A DNA stretch of 41,802 bases from assembly GCA_012517815.1 (NCBI GenBank), contig JAAYUF010000074.1, positions 1 through 41,802 of the forward strand. The letters run 5' to 3'. Positions 31,983-39,929 of the stretch are shown here, piece after piece. Made by a program: the position numbers and the translations under genes. This stretch comes from Clostridiales bacterium. Its GTDB lineage: Bacteria > Bacillota > Clostridia > Christensenellales > Aristaeellaceae. A model generated the notes under the pieces. The model did no database searches and was not told the origin of the DNA. It was given only the letters and a program-made list of their open reading frames with translations. Position 1 is the first letter of the stretch. Each line of letters opens with the position of its first letter.

Positions 31983-34900
31983 ATGGTACGCAAATCCGTA
32001 ATCGCACTGACCGTCCTTGTGCTGCTGACCGGTTTGTGGGGAGGGCTCGCGGCAGCCGCGGCCGCGGAAGGGCAAGCCGTCATCCGGTTCACCGACGCCG
32101 CGCTGGAGGCGAAAATCCGTACGTCGATGGGCCGGCCGGACGGAGACATCACCGTGGAGGAAGCCGGCAAGGTGGAAAGCCTGAGCCTGTCCAACGAAAA
32201 CAAGGAAGGGCTGCCTACGGAGGAGCTGATTACCGATATCAGCGACCTGCGCTACTTCCCCAACCTGTTCTCGCTGGACGCGGTCAATAACGACATCGCC
32301 GACATCGGCCCGCTGGCGGACATGCAGGGGCTGAAATATCTGGATTTGGGCGGCAACGCGATCACCGACGTATCGCCGCTGAGCCGCTGCACGGAGATGC
32401 AGAGCCTGGGGCTGTGGGGCAACAAGATCGCCGACATCAGCCCGCTGGCGGCGCTTCAAAACCTGACGTGGCTCTACCTGAACGATAATGAGATCGCCGA
32501 TTTTTCGCCCATTGCCGGGATGACCCGCCTCACCGCGCTCACCCTGCGGTTCAACGCAACCCAAAACTACGACGCGTTGGCCGCCCTGTACCCCGGCCTG
32601 ACGGAGGAAAAGGATTTCGAGATCCTCACCACGCCGTTTGACCCGGCCGAAATCCTCGTGATGGAGGACCCGGTGCTGGAGCGCAAACTGCGCGAGGCGA
32701 TGGGCATGCCTGAAGGCGACATCACCGCGGGCGACGCGAAAAACGTGACGGAGCTTGAACTGGGCAACCCCTGGGGAACGGACCCCTCGGACGCCGACAA
32801 GATCACCGACATCGCGCCCCTGCGCTACTTCGTCAACCTGCGCTACCTCAACCTCCAGCGCAACGGCATCCACGACGTGAGCGCCCTGGCGGAGCTGACG
32901 GCGTTGGAGGATCTCCGGCTGGAGGAGGACGACATCTTCGACTTTTCGCCGCTGGCCGGGCTGGTGAACCTGAAAACCCTCTACATGAGCAGCTATACCC
33001 GCGATGTGAGCTTCCTCTCCAACCAGACGAAACTGGAGAACCTCAACATCGGCGGCTGCCGCGCCCTGCCCGAAGGCCTGGCCAACCTCACGGAGCTGCG
33101 GTCCTTCGAAGCCAACGGGGGCGAGCTGAGCGACATCAGCCTGCTGGCGAACCTCAAACAGCTGGATAAAGTCGGGATCGCCTGGAACCTGGTGGAGGAT
33201 TTGTCGCCGCTGGAAGGTCTGCCGATCACGCGGCTGTACCTGCAGGGCAACCCCATCAAGGATTACAGCCCCATCAAGGCGATTTATCCCAACCTTGTGG
33301 AAAAGGATTTTGTGGCCCTTTTCCCCGAGGATGTGCCCGAGGAACCGCTCGCCTTCGCGGACGCGAATTTTGAGGAAGCGCTCCGCAACGCCATGAACAT
33401 CCACGACCGGCCCATCACCACGCGGGACGCCTACGTGACCACCAAGCTGGACATCGTCCGCGAGAAGGACCCGACCAAGGGCTTCTCGGACATCTCCCCG
33501 CTGGCGGCGTTTACGAACCTGGAGGAGCTCAGCTTCAACAGCAGCGACATCTCCGATTTGACGCCGCTTGCCAAGCTGGTCAACCTCCGGCATCTCAACC
33601 TCTCCTTCCAGCAGATCACGGATATCGGCCCGCTGGCCGGCCTGACCAAACTCACGGGGCTATCCCTGCGCAACAACCGGATTGTTGATATCGCGCCGCT
33701 TGCGAACCTGAAGGAACTGAGCTGGCTGGAAATGGCCGAGAACCTGATTGTGGACGTTTCGCCGCTTTCAGGGCTTACCAGCCTGCGCAGCCTGTACCTC
33801 ATGGGCAACCCCATCGGCTCCTACGCCCCGCTGGACGCGATCCTGCACGGGCTTGAGAACACCGATGTGGTGATCGTGCCCGGCGATATCCCCGACGAGG
33901 CGATCGTATTCCCGGACGCGAACCTGGAAGCCGCCATCCGGCGCGCCGTATCCTTTGGCGACGGACCGATTTCCCAACGCGACGCCTACCGGGTGTCCGA
34001 AATGGTATTGGACGGCGGCCAGAACGGCGACGTGCGCTTCTCCAGCCTGGAAGGGCTCCAGTTCTTCCAGGGCCTTAAAAAGCTGGAGATTCACTGCCAG
34101 TCCGTAACGGACCTGACTCCGCTGGCCGGGCTTACGCAGCTGGAAGAACTGCTTATCAAGGAAACGCCCGTGAGCGACCTGACCCCGCTGGCCGGCCTGA
34201 CCAGCCTGACCCGGCTGCATCTGGTTTTCGATCAGGTGACCGATGTGCGGCCGCTCCAGTCGCTGACGAAGCTGAGCAATCTGGAGCTGCAGGGCAACCA
34301 GATTGAGGACGTCGCGCCGCTGGCAGCGCTGGGCGAGATGGACTATCTGGATATTTCGGAAAACCAGATTACGGACTACACGCCGCTCACAGGGCTTGGT
34401 AAACTCAAGACGCTCCGCCTGAGCGGGAACCCCGGCTACCGCTATTATGTACTCAAAGACCTCGCGGATCGGTTGGATATCAAGGATTTCAGCGCCGAGC
34501 TGCCCGACGGGGTCAAGGACGAACCCATCGTCTTTGGCGACGCGAAGCTGGAAGCCGCCGTGCGCGCGTCGCTGGGCGTCGCGGACGGGCCGATCTCCCA
34601 GCTGGAGGCCTACTATGCGACCAGTGACCTGATCATTCCGGACGCCGGCATCACGGATATCTCCGCGCTGCGGTACTTCCGCAACGTGGCAGGGCTGAAC
34701 CTCGACTGGAACAAGATCAAGGATTTCAGCCCCTTAAGCGCGCTGACCAAGCTGCGCTACCTGAGCCTGGGCGGCACGGGCATCAGTGATCTGTCGCCCC
34801 TGGCCGGGCTGACCGAGCTGGATCAGATCTACCTGTTTGACAACGGCATCAAGGACGTAAGCCCGCTGCTCAACCTGACCAAACTCAAACGGCTGTACCT

Positions 34901-35681
34901 GAGCAACAACCCCATCGGCAATCTGGCGGTGCTCAAACCGCTCGCCAACCAACTGGAGGATAAGGACTTTGACCCCGCCTCCGGCGATCGGCCGGAAGGC
35001 CTGGAAAAGAAGCCCATCGCCTTCAAGGATAAGAAGCTGGAAAAGGCCCTGCGGGCGATCCTGAACATCTGGGATCGGGACATCACCGAGGCGGACGTTT
35101 ACAATGTGCTTACGTTGGACTTCACCACGGCGGAGGGCGGCGACCAGAAGTTTACCAACCTGAGCCCGCTTGCGTACTTTGTGAAGCTGGAAGAACTGCG
35201 CATGACCGGCAACGGCGTCAAGGACATCAAACCGCTCGCAGGCCTGACCAGGCTGCGGGTTCTGCGGCTGGAAAACCAGAAGATCAAAGACCTTGCGCCG
35301 CTGGCCGGGCTTACGGAACTCAAGGAGCTCTCCGTCAAGGAAAACAGCATCGTCAAGCTGGACGCGCTGGCGGGCCTGACCGGGCTGATGTCGCTGGACC
35401 TGACCGGCAACAGCGTAAAGGACGCAAGCCCCCTGGCCGGGCTGACCTCGCTGGAAGGGCTGTACCTCTCCAACAACGCCATCGCGGACGTTACGCCCAT
35501 CGGGCAGATCACCAACCTGCGCACGCTGCACATCCAGAACAACAAAATCAAGGATCCCTCGCCGATTGCGAACCTGACGCTGTTGGAGGGGCTGATGATT
35601 ACGGGCAACAAGATCAAGGATTACGGCTCGCTCTCCGCCCTCTATCCGCAGCTTCAGGATACGGACCTGCTCAAGCCGTAA
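31983..35681 (+). CDS. Large secreted leucine-rich-repeat protein, six modules
   Basis: 1,232 residues. A signal peptide (VRKSVIALTVLVLLTGLWGG, then Ala-rich) precedes six modules of about 160-230 residues starting near residues 34, 223, 455, 641, 848 and 1011. Each opens with a helical cap such as FTDAALEAKIR, FADANFEEALRNAM or FKDKKLEKALRAIL and continues as internalin-type 22-residue LRRs (LTKLTGLSLRNNRIVDIAPL). The first five modules close with a short non-LRR segment before the next cap. There is no LPXTG, membrane anchor or cell-wall domain at the end, so it is probably released or held non-covalently. The start ATG at 31983 follows GGAAAGGAAG. It probably binds protein or glycan; the target is unknown. 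Confidence 0.9.
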   Translation: MVRKSVIALTVLVLLTGLWGGLAAAAAAEGQAVIRFTDAALEAKIRTSMGRPDGDITVEEAGKVESLSLSNENKEGLPTEELITDISDLRYFPNLFSLDAVNNDIADIGPLADMQGLKYLDLGGNAITDVSPLSRCTEMQSLGLWGNKIADISPLAALQNLTWLYLNDNEIADFSPIAGMTRLTALTLRFNATQNYDALAALYPGLTEEKDFEILTTPFDPAEILVMEDPVLERKLREAMGMPEGDITAGDAKNVTELELGNPWGTDPSDADKITDIAPLRYFVNLRYLNLQRNGIHDVSALAELTALEDLRLEEDDIFDFSPLAGLVNLKTLYMSSYTRDVSFLSNQTKLENLNIGGCRALPEGLANLTELRSFEANGGELSDISLLANLKQLDKVGIAWNLVEDLSPLEGLPITRLYLQGNPIKDYSPIKAIYPNLVEKDFVALFPEDVPEEPLAFADANFEEALRNAMNIHDRPITTRDAYVTTKLDIVREKDPTKGFSDISPLAAFTNLEELSFNSSDISDLTPLAKLVNLRHLNLSFQQITDIGPLAGLTKLTGLSLRNNRIVDIAPLANLKELSWLEMAENLIVDVSPLSGLTSLRSLYLMGNPIGSYAPLDAILHGLENTDVVIVPGDIPDEAIVFPDANLEAAIRRAVSFGDGPISQRDAYRVSEMVLDGGQNGDVRFSSLEGLQFFQGLKKLEIHCQSVTDLTPLAGLTQLEELLIKETPVSDLTPLAGLTSLTRLHLVFDQVTDVRPLQSLTKLSNLELQGNQIEDVAPLAALGEMDYLDISENQITDYTPLTGLGKLKTLRLSGNPGYRYYVLKDLADRLDIKDFSAELPDGVKDEPIVFGDAKLEAAVRASLGVADGPISQLEAYYATSDLIIPDAGITDISALRYFRNVAGLNLDWNKIKDFSPLSALTKLRYLSLGGTGISDLSPLAGLTELDQIYLFDNGIKDVSPLLNLTKLKRLYLSNNPIGNLAVLKPLANQLEDKDFDPASGDRPEGLEKKPIAFKDKKLEKALRAILNIWDRDITEADVYNVLTLDFTTAEGGDQKFTNLSPLAYFVKLEELRMTGNGVKDIKPLAGLTRLRVLRLENQKIKDLAPLAGLTELKELSVKENSIVKLDALAGLTGLMSLDLTGNSVKDASPLAGLTSLEGLYLSNNAIADVTPIGQITNLRTLHIQNNKIKDPSPIANLTLLEGLMITGNKIKDYGSLSALYPQLQDTDLLKP

Positions 35682-35724
35682 CCGGATTCAACGGCGGAAG
35701 ATGTGGTTTGCACCGGCAGGCCGG

Positions 35725-35758
35725 GAGGCTCGGGTCGCGGTCACGCGGCCCGAGCCTC
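35725..35758 (+). terminator. Terminator after the LRR gene
   Basis: A 15-bp stem (35725-35739 with 35744-35758, one wobble pair) with the loop GTCA and tail TCTT, 43 nt after the LRR stop. Confidence 0.8.
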
Positions 35759-35759
35759 T

Positions 35760-36054
35760 CTTGCCGTTAACCCCAGCCGCTGCGGATGCAAATCAGGGAT
35801 CGAAAACAGCGATGGATTGCAGGCCGATGCCCAAACGCTCAGTTTGTAAGCGTTTGCTCTGATAAACGATCCGAAGCAAGGCGATGGCGGGGGACGGCAA
35901 CCGCGCATGCAAGGGTCTGCCCAAACGGAAAGCTCAGGCTGTGACCACATGGCCTGATCGGGCGCTGGCATCCGCTGAACGGACCGCGGATGACAAACCG
36001 GCATGCCTTGCCTACCCATCACAGCCCTGCCCATCCTTCACGCGGAACACAGTA
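35760..36054. other. Gene-free stretch of about 300 bp
   Basis: No credible gene is present. One inverted repeat, CAAACGCT / AGCGTTTG (35832-35839 with 35849-35856, 9-nt loop), is visible. The rest shows nothing I can interpret. Confidence 0.5.
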
Positions 36055-36077
36055 AAGGCCGGCGTCCTGCCGGCCTT
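36055..36077 (-). terminator. Terminator of the agr/c-di-GMP operon
   Basis: Minus strand, about 75 nt after the stop of the GGDEF/HD-GYP gene: a perfect 9-bp stem AAGGCCGGC / GCCGGCCTT with a 5-nt loop, followed by TACTGT. The T-run is short, but position and stem fit. Confidence 0.7.
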
Positions 36078-36151
36078 GAAACGCAGTCCCGGGAAGCCCT
36101 TGCCGTCGCCGACGGCCGTAGACGCGGCCAACGACGTTCGCTCGCGGCCCA

Positions 36152-37879
36152 TTACACCGAACAGGGGGTTTCGCTGTCCAGATCGGCGATGTTTTCCGTT
36201 CCGGCGGGGTAGATAAACGCCTTATCGCAGCGTTCGACGCCGTTGCGCTCCTCCATGCAGCGGATGAATGCCGTAACCGCGAACGGATCAAACTGCGTGC
36301 CGCTGCAGCGGCGCAGCTCGTCCAGCGCCTGGCTGTAGGTTTTCGTTTTCTGGTAAGGGCGCAGGGACGTCATGGCGTCGAAGGCGTCCACGACGGTCAG
36401 CAGACGGGCCAGCGGATGGATGGCGTCGCCCGCGAGACCCTGCGGATACCCGGTGCCGTCGAACCGCTCGTGATGCTGCAGGATGATCGGCTTGACCTCC
36501 TCCAGCGCGTCGTTGTTTTTGATGATATCCACCGCGTATTGCGGATGGTTCTTCAGCGTGTTCCATTCGTCGGGCGTCAGCGGATCGGTCTTGATCAGGA
36601 TATCCTCGGAGATGTTGATCTTGCCGATATCGTGCAGGTATGCCGAGTAGATCAGGTTGCGCTTTTCATCCTCGTCCAGGGACAGTTGGTCGGACAGCAT
36701 GTTGCAGTAGAACACGACCCGCTCCACATGGCGGTACGTATACTTGTCCTTGGCGTTGATCACGGCGATCAGGGTCTTGATCTGGGTGATCACCTCGGGA
36801 GCGAACTGGAACTCGTTTAGGATGGAGAAGTAAGCTTCCACGCGGTTCTTGCAAAGGAACTTGGCGCGGTAGCAGGCGTCGTCCGCGCCCTTGATCAGTT
36901 CGGCATAGGTGCGGGCCTTGACCGGAAAGGTCGATACGCCCACCGAGATGGTCAGGTTGCCTCCGGGCAGGCTCTCCTGTCCGTCAAAGGGGTGCTCCTG
37001 TACGGCGCGCCGGAGCTTTTCAGCCTCGAACACGGCGCGCTCCTCGCTGTAATCCCGCAGGATCACCGCGAATTCCTCCCCGCCGTAGCGGGCGATGAAC
37101 GTTCCCTTGGAGAAGGTGGCTTTCATAATCAGCGCGATGGAACGCAGCACGTCGTCGCCCCGCTGGTGGCCGTACATATCGTTGTAGTACTTGAAGTTAT
37201 CAATGTCAATGAACAGAAGCGAAAGCGGAAACCCTTTCTTCTCGGCCTCGACGATCTGGTCGGAAAGGTAATCGTAAAAATAGCGGTGGTTGTAAAGCTC
37301 CGTCAGGCCGTCGATGTTGGCCAGTTCCTTAAGGTAGGCGATGTGCTTCTTGCGGATGTTATCGTAATAGCCTACCGTCCAGGAGATGATCATGAACACG
37401 CAGGCCAGCACGATATCGCCTTCGAAGTAGGAGTTCACATCGGTTTTCGGGCCGTAGACCAGGTCTACGCACAGGATGATGACCGCGGAGAGGCCGGCGA
37501 CCGTGAGGCTGGTGCGCTGGCCGCACTCGATGCTGGTAAACAGGATCACAAAGATGAACAGGAACTTGTAGTTGCTTTCGTAGGAACCGGTCAGGATCAC
37601 CGAGAGCAGGGCGATCGACATGGAGACGATCGGGTCGATGAGCTTGCGGGTGACGGCCTTGTTGACAATACGGGACTGGAGGAAAATCCACAGGGAATAG
37701 ACCAGCAGAATGACCAGCAGGATAGAGATGATCAGAACCTCATGCCGCAGGGTCATGAGAAAATCAGGCATTTTTGCATAATATTGTAAAAACGCGACGG
37801 CGGGAAACGCAAGCGATGATACTTTAATGATATTGAGAATTTGCTGGATTTGAATCTTGTTATCATTATCCATATCCAT
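36152..37879 (-). CDS. Membrane GGDEF + HD-GYP protein (cyclic-di-GMP synthesis and hydrolysis)
   Basis: 575 residues. The N-terminal membrane domain of five or six helices (to about residue 175) has no known sensor signature. It is followed by a GGDEF diguanylate cyclase domain (ANIDGLTELYNHRYF, IDIDNFKYYND, active site RYGGEEF near 265-270) and a C-terminal HD-GYP phosphodiesterase domain (LHDIGKI with the HD pair near 416-417, HHERFDGTGYP near 469-479). Both active sites look intact. The inhibitory RxxD site before GGEEF is absent (SKGT instead). The start is ATG at 37879, or GTG one codon earlier; the binding site is weak, and the gene is 76 bp after agrD, past a hairpin. Context suggests it responds to the AgrD-derived peptide; this is inference. 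Confidence 0.92.
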   Translation of the reverse strand: MDMDNDNKIQIQQILNIIKVSSLAFPAVAFLQYYAKMPDFLMTLRHEVLIISILLVILLVYSLWIFLQSRIVNKAVTRKLIDPIVSMSIALLSVILTGSYESNYKFLFIFVILFTSIECGQRTSLTVAGLSAVIILCVDLVYGPKTDVNSYFEGDIVLACVFMIISWTVGYYDNIRKKHIAYLKELANIDGLTELYNHRYFYDYLSDQIVEAEKKGFPLSLLFIDIDNFKYYNDMYGHQRGDDVLRSIALIMKATFSKGTFIARYGGEEFAVILRDYSEERAVFEAEKLRRAVQEHPFDGQESLPGGNLTISVGVSTFPVKARTYAELIKGADDACYRAKFLCKNRVEAYFSILNEFQFAPEVITQIKTLIAVINAKDKYTYRHVERVVFYCNMLSDQLSLDEDEKRNLIYSAYLHDIGKINISEDILIKTDPLTPDEWNTLKNHPQYAVDIIKNNDALEEVKPIILQHHERFDGTGYPQGLAGDAIHPLARLLTVVDAFDAMTSLRPYQKTKTYSQALDELRRCSGTQFDPFAVTAFIRCMEERNGVERCDKAFIYPAGTENIADLDSETPCSV

Positions 37880-37919
37880 CACAACGCTTTCGCCATAATC
37901 GCAAAGGAATGCTGGACAT

Positions 37920-37941
37920 GGGAGGCGACGGGTCGCCTCCC
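37920..37941 (-). terminator. Hairpin between agrD and the GGDEF/HD-GYP gene
   Basis: A perfect 10-bp inverted repeat, GGGAGGCGAC / GTCGCCTCCC, with only two bases between the arms (in RNA the loop would open to at least four). No T-run follows. It lies 13 bp after the agrD stop and could attenuate, process or stabilise the message, giving more signal peptide mRNA than cyclase mRNA. Confidence 0.65.
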
Positions 37942-37954
37942 ACAGATGCGCTGC

Positions 37955-38077
37955 TTACTCGTTGCGGAGAGAAGCAGGCTCCTCGGGCTGATAGAAGAAG
38001 ATGTAGCAAGCCGAGGAGGCAACCAATGCCGCTACGATGGTGCTGACAGCGGCAACCAGACCGTACAACTTTTTCAT
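37955..38077 (-). CDS. agrD: AgrD-like cyclic (thio)lactone autoinducer prepeptide
   Basis: 40 residues, shorter than common ORF cut-offs. An amphipathic/hydrophobic leader (MKKLYGLVAAVSTIVAALVA) is followed by SSAC-YIFF and the recognition tail YQPEEPASLRNE. The QPEEP-x-SLR tail is the hallmark of clostridial AgrD peptides. By analogy with the Clostridium perfringens type (ring CLWFT before xQPEEP), the predicted ring is Cys24-Tyr-Ile-Phe-Phe28 closed as a thiolactone after AgrB cuts before Tyr29. ATG at 38077 overlaps the agrB stop (ATGA), preceded by AGGAGG. It is the likely secreted quorum signal of this operon. Confidence 0.93.
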   Translation of the reverse strand: MKKLYGLVAAVSTIVAALVASSACYIFFYQPEEPASLRNE

Positions 38078-38721
38078 CGAGGATCCTCCTTTCTGAAGTA
38101 CTTAGGCAGATCATTCAGCTTATTCAGCAGAATGGCACCTATGGGTGTGAGGGTGAGGGCCTGCCAGGACACGCCCAGCAGAAGACTGATCCCGTAGGAT
38201 CGAAACGCTGCGGAAACGCCCCCAAAATGATAAAAAAGGAGTTGCAGGGCTACATATACCGTCACGATGATGGCACTCCCCCTGCGCATCCTCTTTATCT
38301 TTTTTTCCGTTTTAATGGGTTTGTTGGGAGAATCCACCGGGCAATAGCGGTAGATGATCCAGTATACCGCGGCGTATACAACGGCGATGGCGATGAGCAT
38401 CAGAACGGCTTGGTGATTTACCGCCAATAATCTGGAGACGAGAGCGGCTATCGTGCAGTACACAACGCTGACTACCGTACAAAACTCCGCGTCGTGCGCG
38501 TGCGCACCACCGCTGTATTTACGAAGAATACTGACAGAAAAGCAGACAATCATCGCCTCAACCGGCGCGCCGATGATGAAACCGAAGAGTAACGCCAGCA
38601 GGATTGTGATCGTTATCTGGACAATCGCGATCAGGCCATAGGCGACAACAGCTTCCCTTTCCGCGTCTAACCCTAATGATCGCGCAATTTTACTAGCTTG
38701 CCTGCGTATAATCTTTTCCAT
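38074..38721 (-). CDS. agrB: AgrB, membrane peptidase processing the autoinducer
   Basis: 215 residues with about five or six membrane helices. The catalytic motif is RKYSGGAHAHDAEFC: His74 and Cys81, spaced as His77/Cys84 of Staphylococcus aureus AgrB. It cleaves the AgrD C-terminal tail and forms the thiolactone. The ATG start at 38721 lies within the 3' end of the preceding membrane gene (29-bp overlap), and its stop overlaps agrD, so all three are translationally coupled. No AgrC kinase or AgrA regulator is encoded next to it. Confidence 0.95.
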   Translation of the reverse strand: MEKIIRRQASKIARSLGLDAEREAVVAYGLIAIVQITITILLALLFGFIIGAPVEAMIVCFSVSILRKYSGGAHAHDAEFCTVVSVVYCTIAALVSRLLAVNHQAVLMLIAIAVVYAAVYWIIYRYCPVDSPNKPIKTEKKIKRMRRGSAIIVTVYVALQLLFYHFGGVSAAFRSYGISLLLGVSWQALTLTPIGAILLNKLNDLPKYFRKEDPR

Positions 38722-39214
38722 GTCCCAGATTCCTCTTCATGCGGATATAGCGTAGAATGAAGTAAATAAGCACCAAGAACATCGCCATGAATATGGTGGA
38801 AGGTGAAGAATAAACCGCTCGTGTCAGACCGTCGGTCGAAGTGAAAAGGGCCTCGGCCTGACTGCGGCCGAAGATCACTGTCAGTAGAACGACGTTTAGC
38901 ACTTCCGAAACGGCGATCAGGATGAGAACAACCACCGAGGAGATCACCGCGCGAATCACTTGATTCAAGCCAGCCTTATATACCACTTGAAACGCGAAGG
39001 TGAGCACAAACAGCGAAAGCACCGTGTTGATGCCCAGTGTAATCGGCAGGAAGCGAATGAGATACGTAGTTACAATGTAGAAGAGGCTCAGCAGAGCGTA
39101 CTTCTTGAACTGCAGAGGCGTGTTGGTAAATAAATGGATCGCCCAAGCAACCAGTAAGCCTTCCGGGATACCTTTTATCAGCAATACGCTGACATCCACC
39201 GATATTCCGCTCAT
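38693..39214 (-). CDS. Small membrane protein resembling an AgrC-type sensor domain without kinase
   Basis: 173 residues with five or six helices. The pattern LLIKGIPEGLLVAWAIHLF, then YLIRFLPITLGINTVLSLFV and ISEVLNVVLLTVIFG, resembles the N-terminal membrane part of clostridial AgrC-like peptide sensors, as far as I can judge by eye. There is no histidine-kinase part: after the last helix it ends ILRYIRMKRNLGHGKDYTQAS. The start chosen is ATG at 39214, overlapping the upstream stop (ATGA). The frame is open further upstream, but that part is the shadow of the neighbouring gene. Possible roles are peptide receptor partner for the GGDEF/HD-GYP protein, immunity, or export helper. Confidence in the gene is high, in the role low. 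Confidence 0.8.
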   Translation of the reverse strand: MSGISVDVSVLLIKGIPEGLLVAWAIHLFTNTPLQFKKYALLSLFYIVTTYLIRFLPITLGINTVLSLFVLTFAFQVVYKAGLNQVIRAVISSVVVLILIAVSEVLNVVLLTVIFGRSQAEALFTSTDGLTRAVYSSPSTIFMAMFLVLIYFILRYIRMKRNLGHGKDYTQAS

Positions 39215-39792
39215 TGCGCAGTTTCCTCCAGTTTTCTTTGTGTATCTCCGGTTCCGTACCGACGGTTGACCGCCCGAATGAGTTCGAAAAACAGAATGCA
39301 GGCGAACAGGTGGATCAACAGATCGCCGGGGCTTAGGATGCTGTAGCCGTAGTCGATGTAGTCCGCCAGAAAGGGCAGCCGCGTGCCGGCGTCGCCCATG
39401 GAATGGATGCTGTCCACGGAGCTGAGCATATCGGGGGTCACGTAGCCCGTCAGGTAGGAAAGCGTCGGGAACACCGGCATTTTGCCCGCGTTTTGGGCGA
39501 TGACTGCCTTGTTGAGCAGTGTGCCCGCCACTACGCAGGCGGAACCCACCATCGCCGGCCCGTACAGGCGAAACGTCACCACGGCGAACAGGAACGACAG
39601 GATGACCGCCATCTCCGTGTAGGGCACCGCCGGGAGAAACAGATAGACCCGCAGGAAGATGCTCGCCTGAAAAACGGCGAGCGCGAGTTGGGCCAGCAGG
39701 ATGGGGTAGAACGTCCAGGTCCGAAACAGGAGGGAGAGTTTCAGATGTTTCAGTTTGGCGAGGATGCATATCACGACGATTTCGACAAGCAT
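39211..39792 (-). CDS. DUF5317-like membrane protein
   Basis: 193 residues, about five helices. It carries the DUF5317 pattern: an N-terminal MLVEIVVICILAKLK helix, then LLNKAVIAQNAGKMPV, the middle stretch DSIHSMGDAGTRLPFLADYI and the late ILSPGDLLIHLFACILFF. The function of the family is unknown. The start chosen is ATG at 39792, preceded by GAGGAGGTG; the frame is open to 39954, but that part includes the promoter. First gene of the five-gene operon, overlapping the next gene by four bases. Confidence 0.85.
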   Translation of the reverse strand: MLVEIVVICILAKLKHLKLSLLFRTWTFYPILLAQLALAVFQASIFLRVYLFLPAVPYTEMAVILSFLFAVVTFRLYGPAMVGSACVVAGTLLNKAVIAQNAGKMPVFPTLSYLTGYVTPDMLSSVDSIHSMGDAGTRLPFLADYIDYGYSILSPGDLLIHLFACILFFELIRAVNRRYGTGDTQRKLEETAQ

Positions 39793-39837
39793 GATATGCA
39801 CCTCCTCATACATGATTACGTAACTATAATCAAAATT

Positions 39838-39866
39838 AGGATACCAAAAACATTCGGAAAAATCAA
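39838..39866 (-). promoter_or_regulatory. Promoter of the DUF5317-agrBD-GGDEF operon
   Basis: Minus strand: -35 TTGATT (39861-39866), 17-bp spacer, extended -10 TGG-TATCCT (39838-39843). Transcription would start near 39,831, about 38 nt before the ATG at 39792. Confidence 0.65.
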
Positions 39867-39928
39867 TACGCTGATTCGGTGAATATCTGGACCATTCCGA
39901 TAGTCCAATATCATACGTTTCCGAAACG
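39852..39928 (-). promoter_or_regulatory. Repeat and palindromes at the agr operon promoter
   Basis: ATTCSG motifs occur at 39852, 39874 and 39894, about 20-22 bp (two helix turns) apart. A palindrome, TGGAC-N10-GTCCA (39888-39907), and a second one, CGTTTC-c-GAAACG (39916-39928), lie further upstream. Regular spacing next to the -35 suggests a regulator-binding region; it does not match a LytTR/AgrA consensus that I can recognise. Confidence 0.4.
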
Positions 39929-39929
39929 A

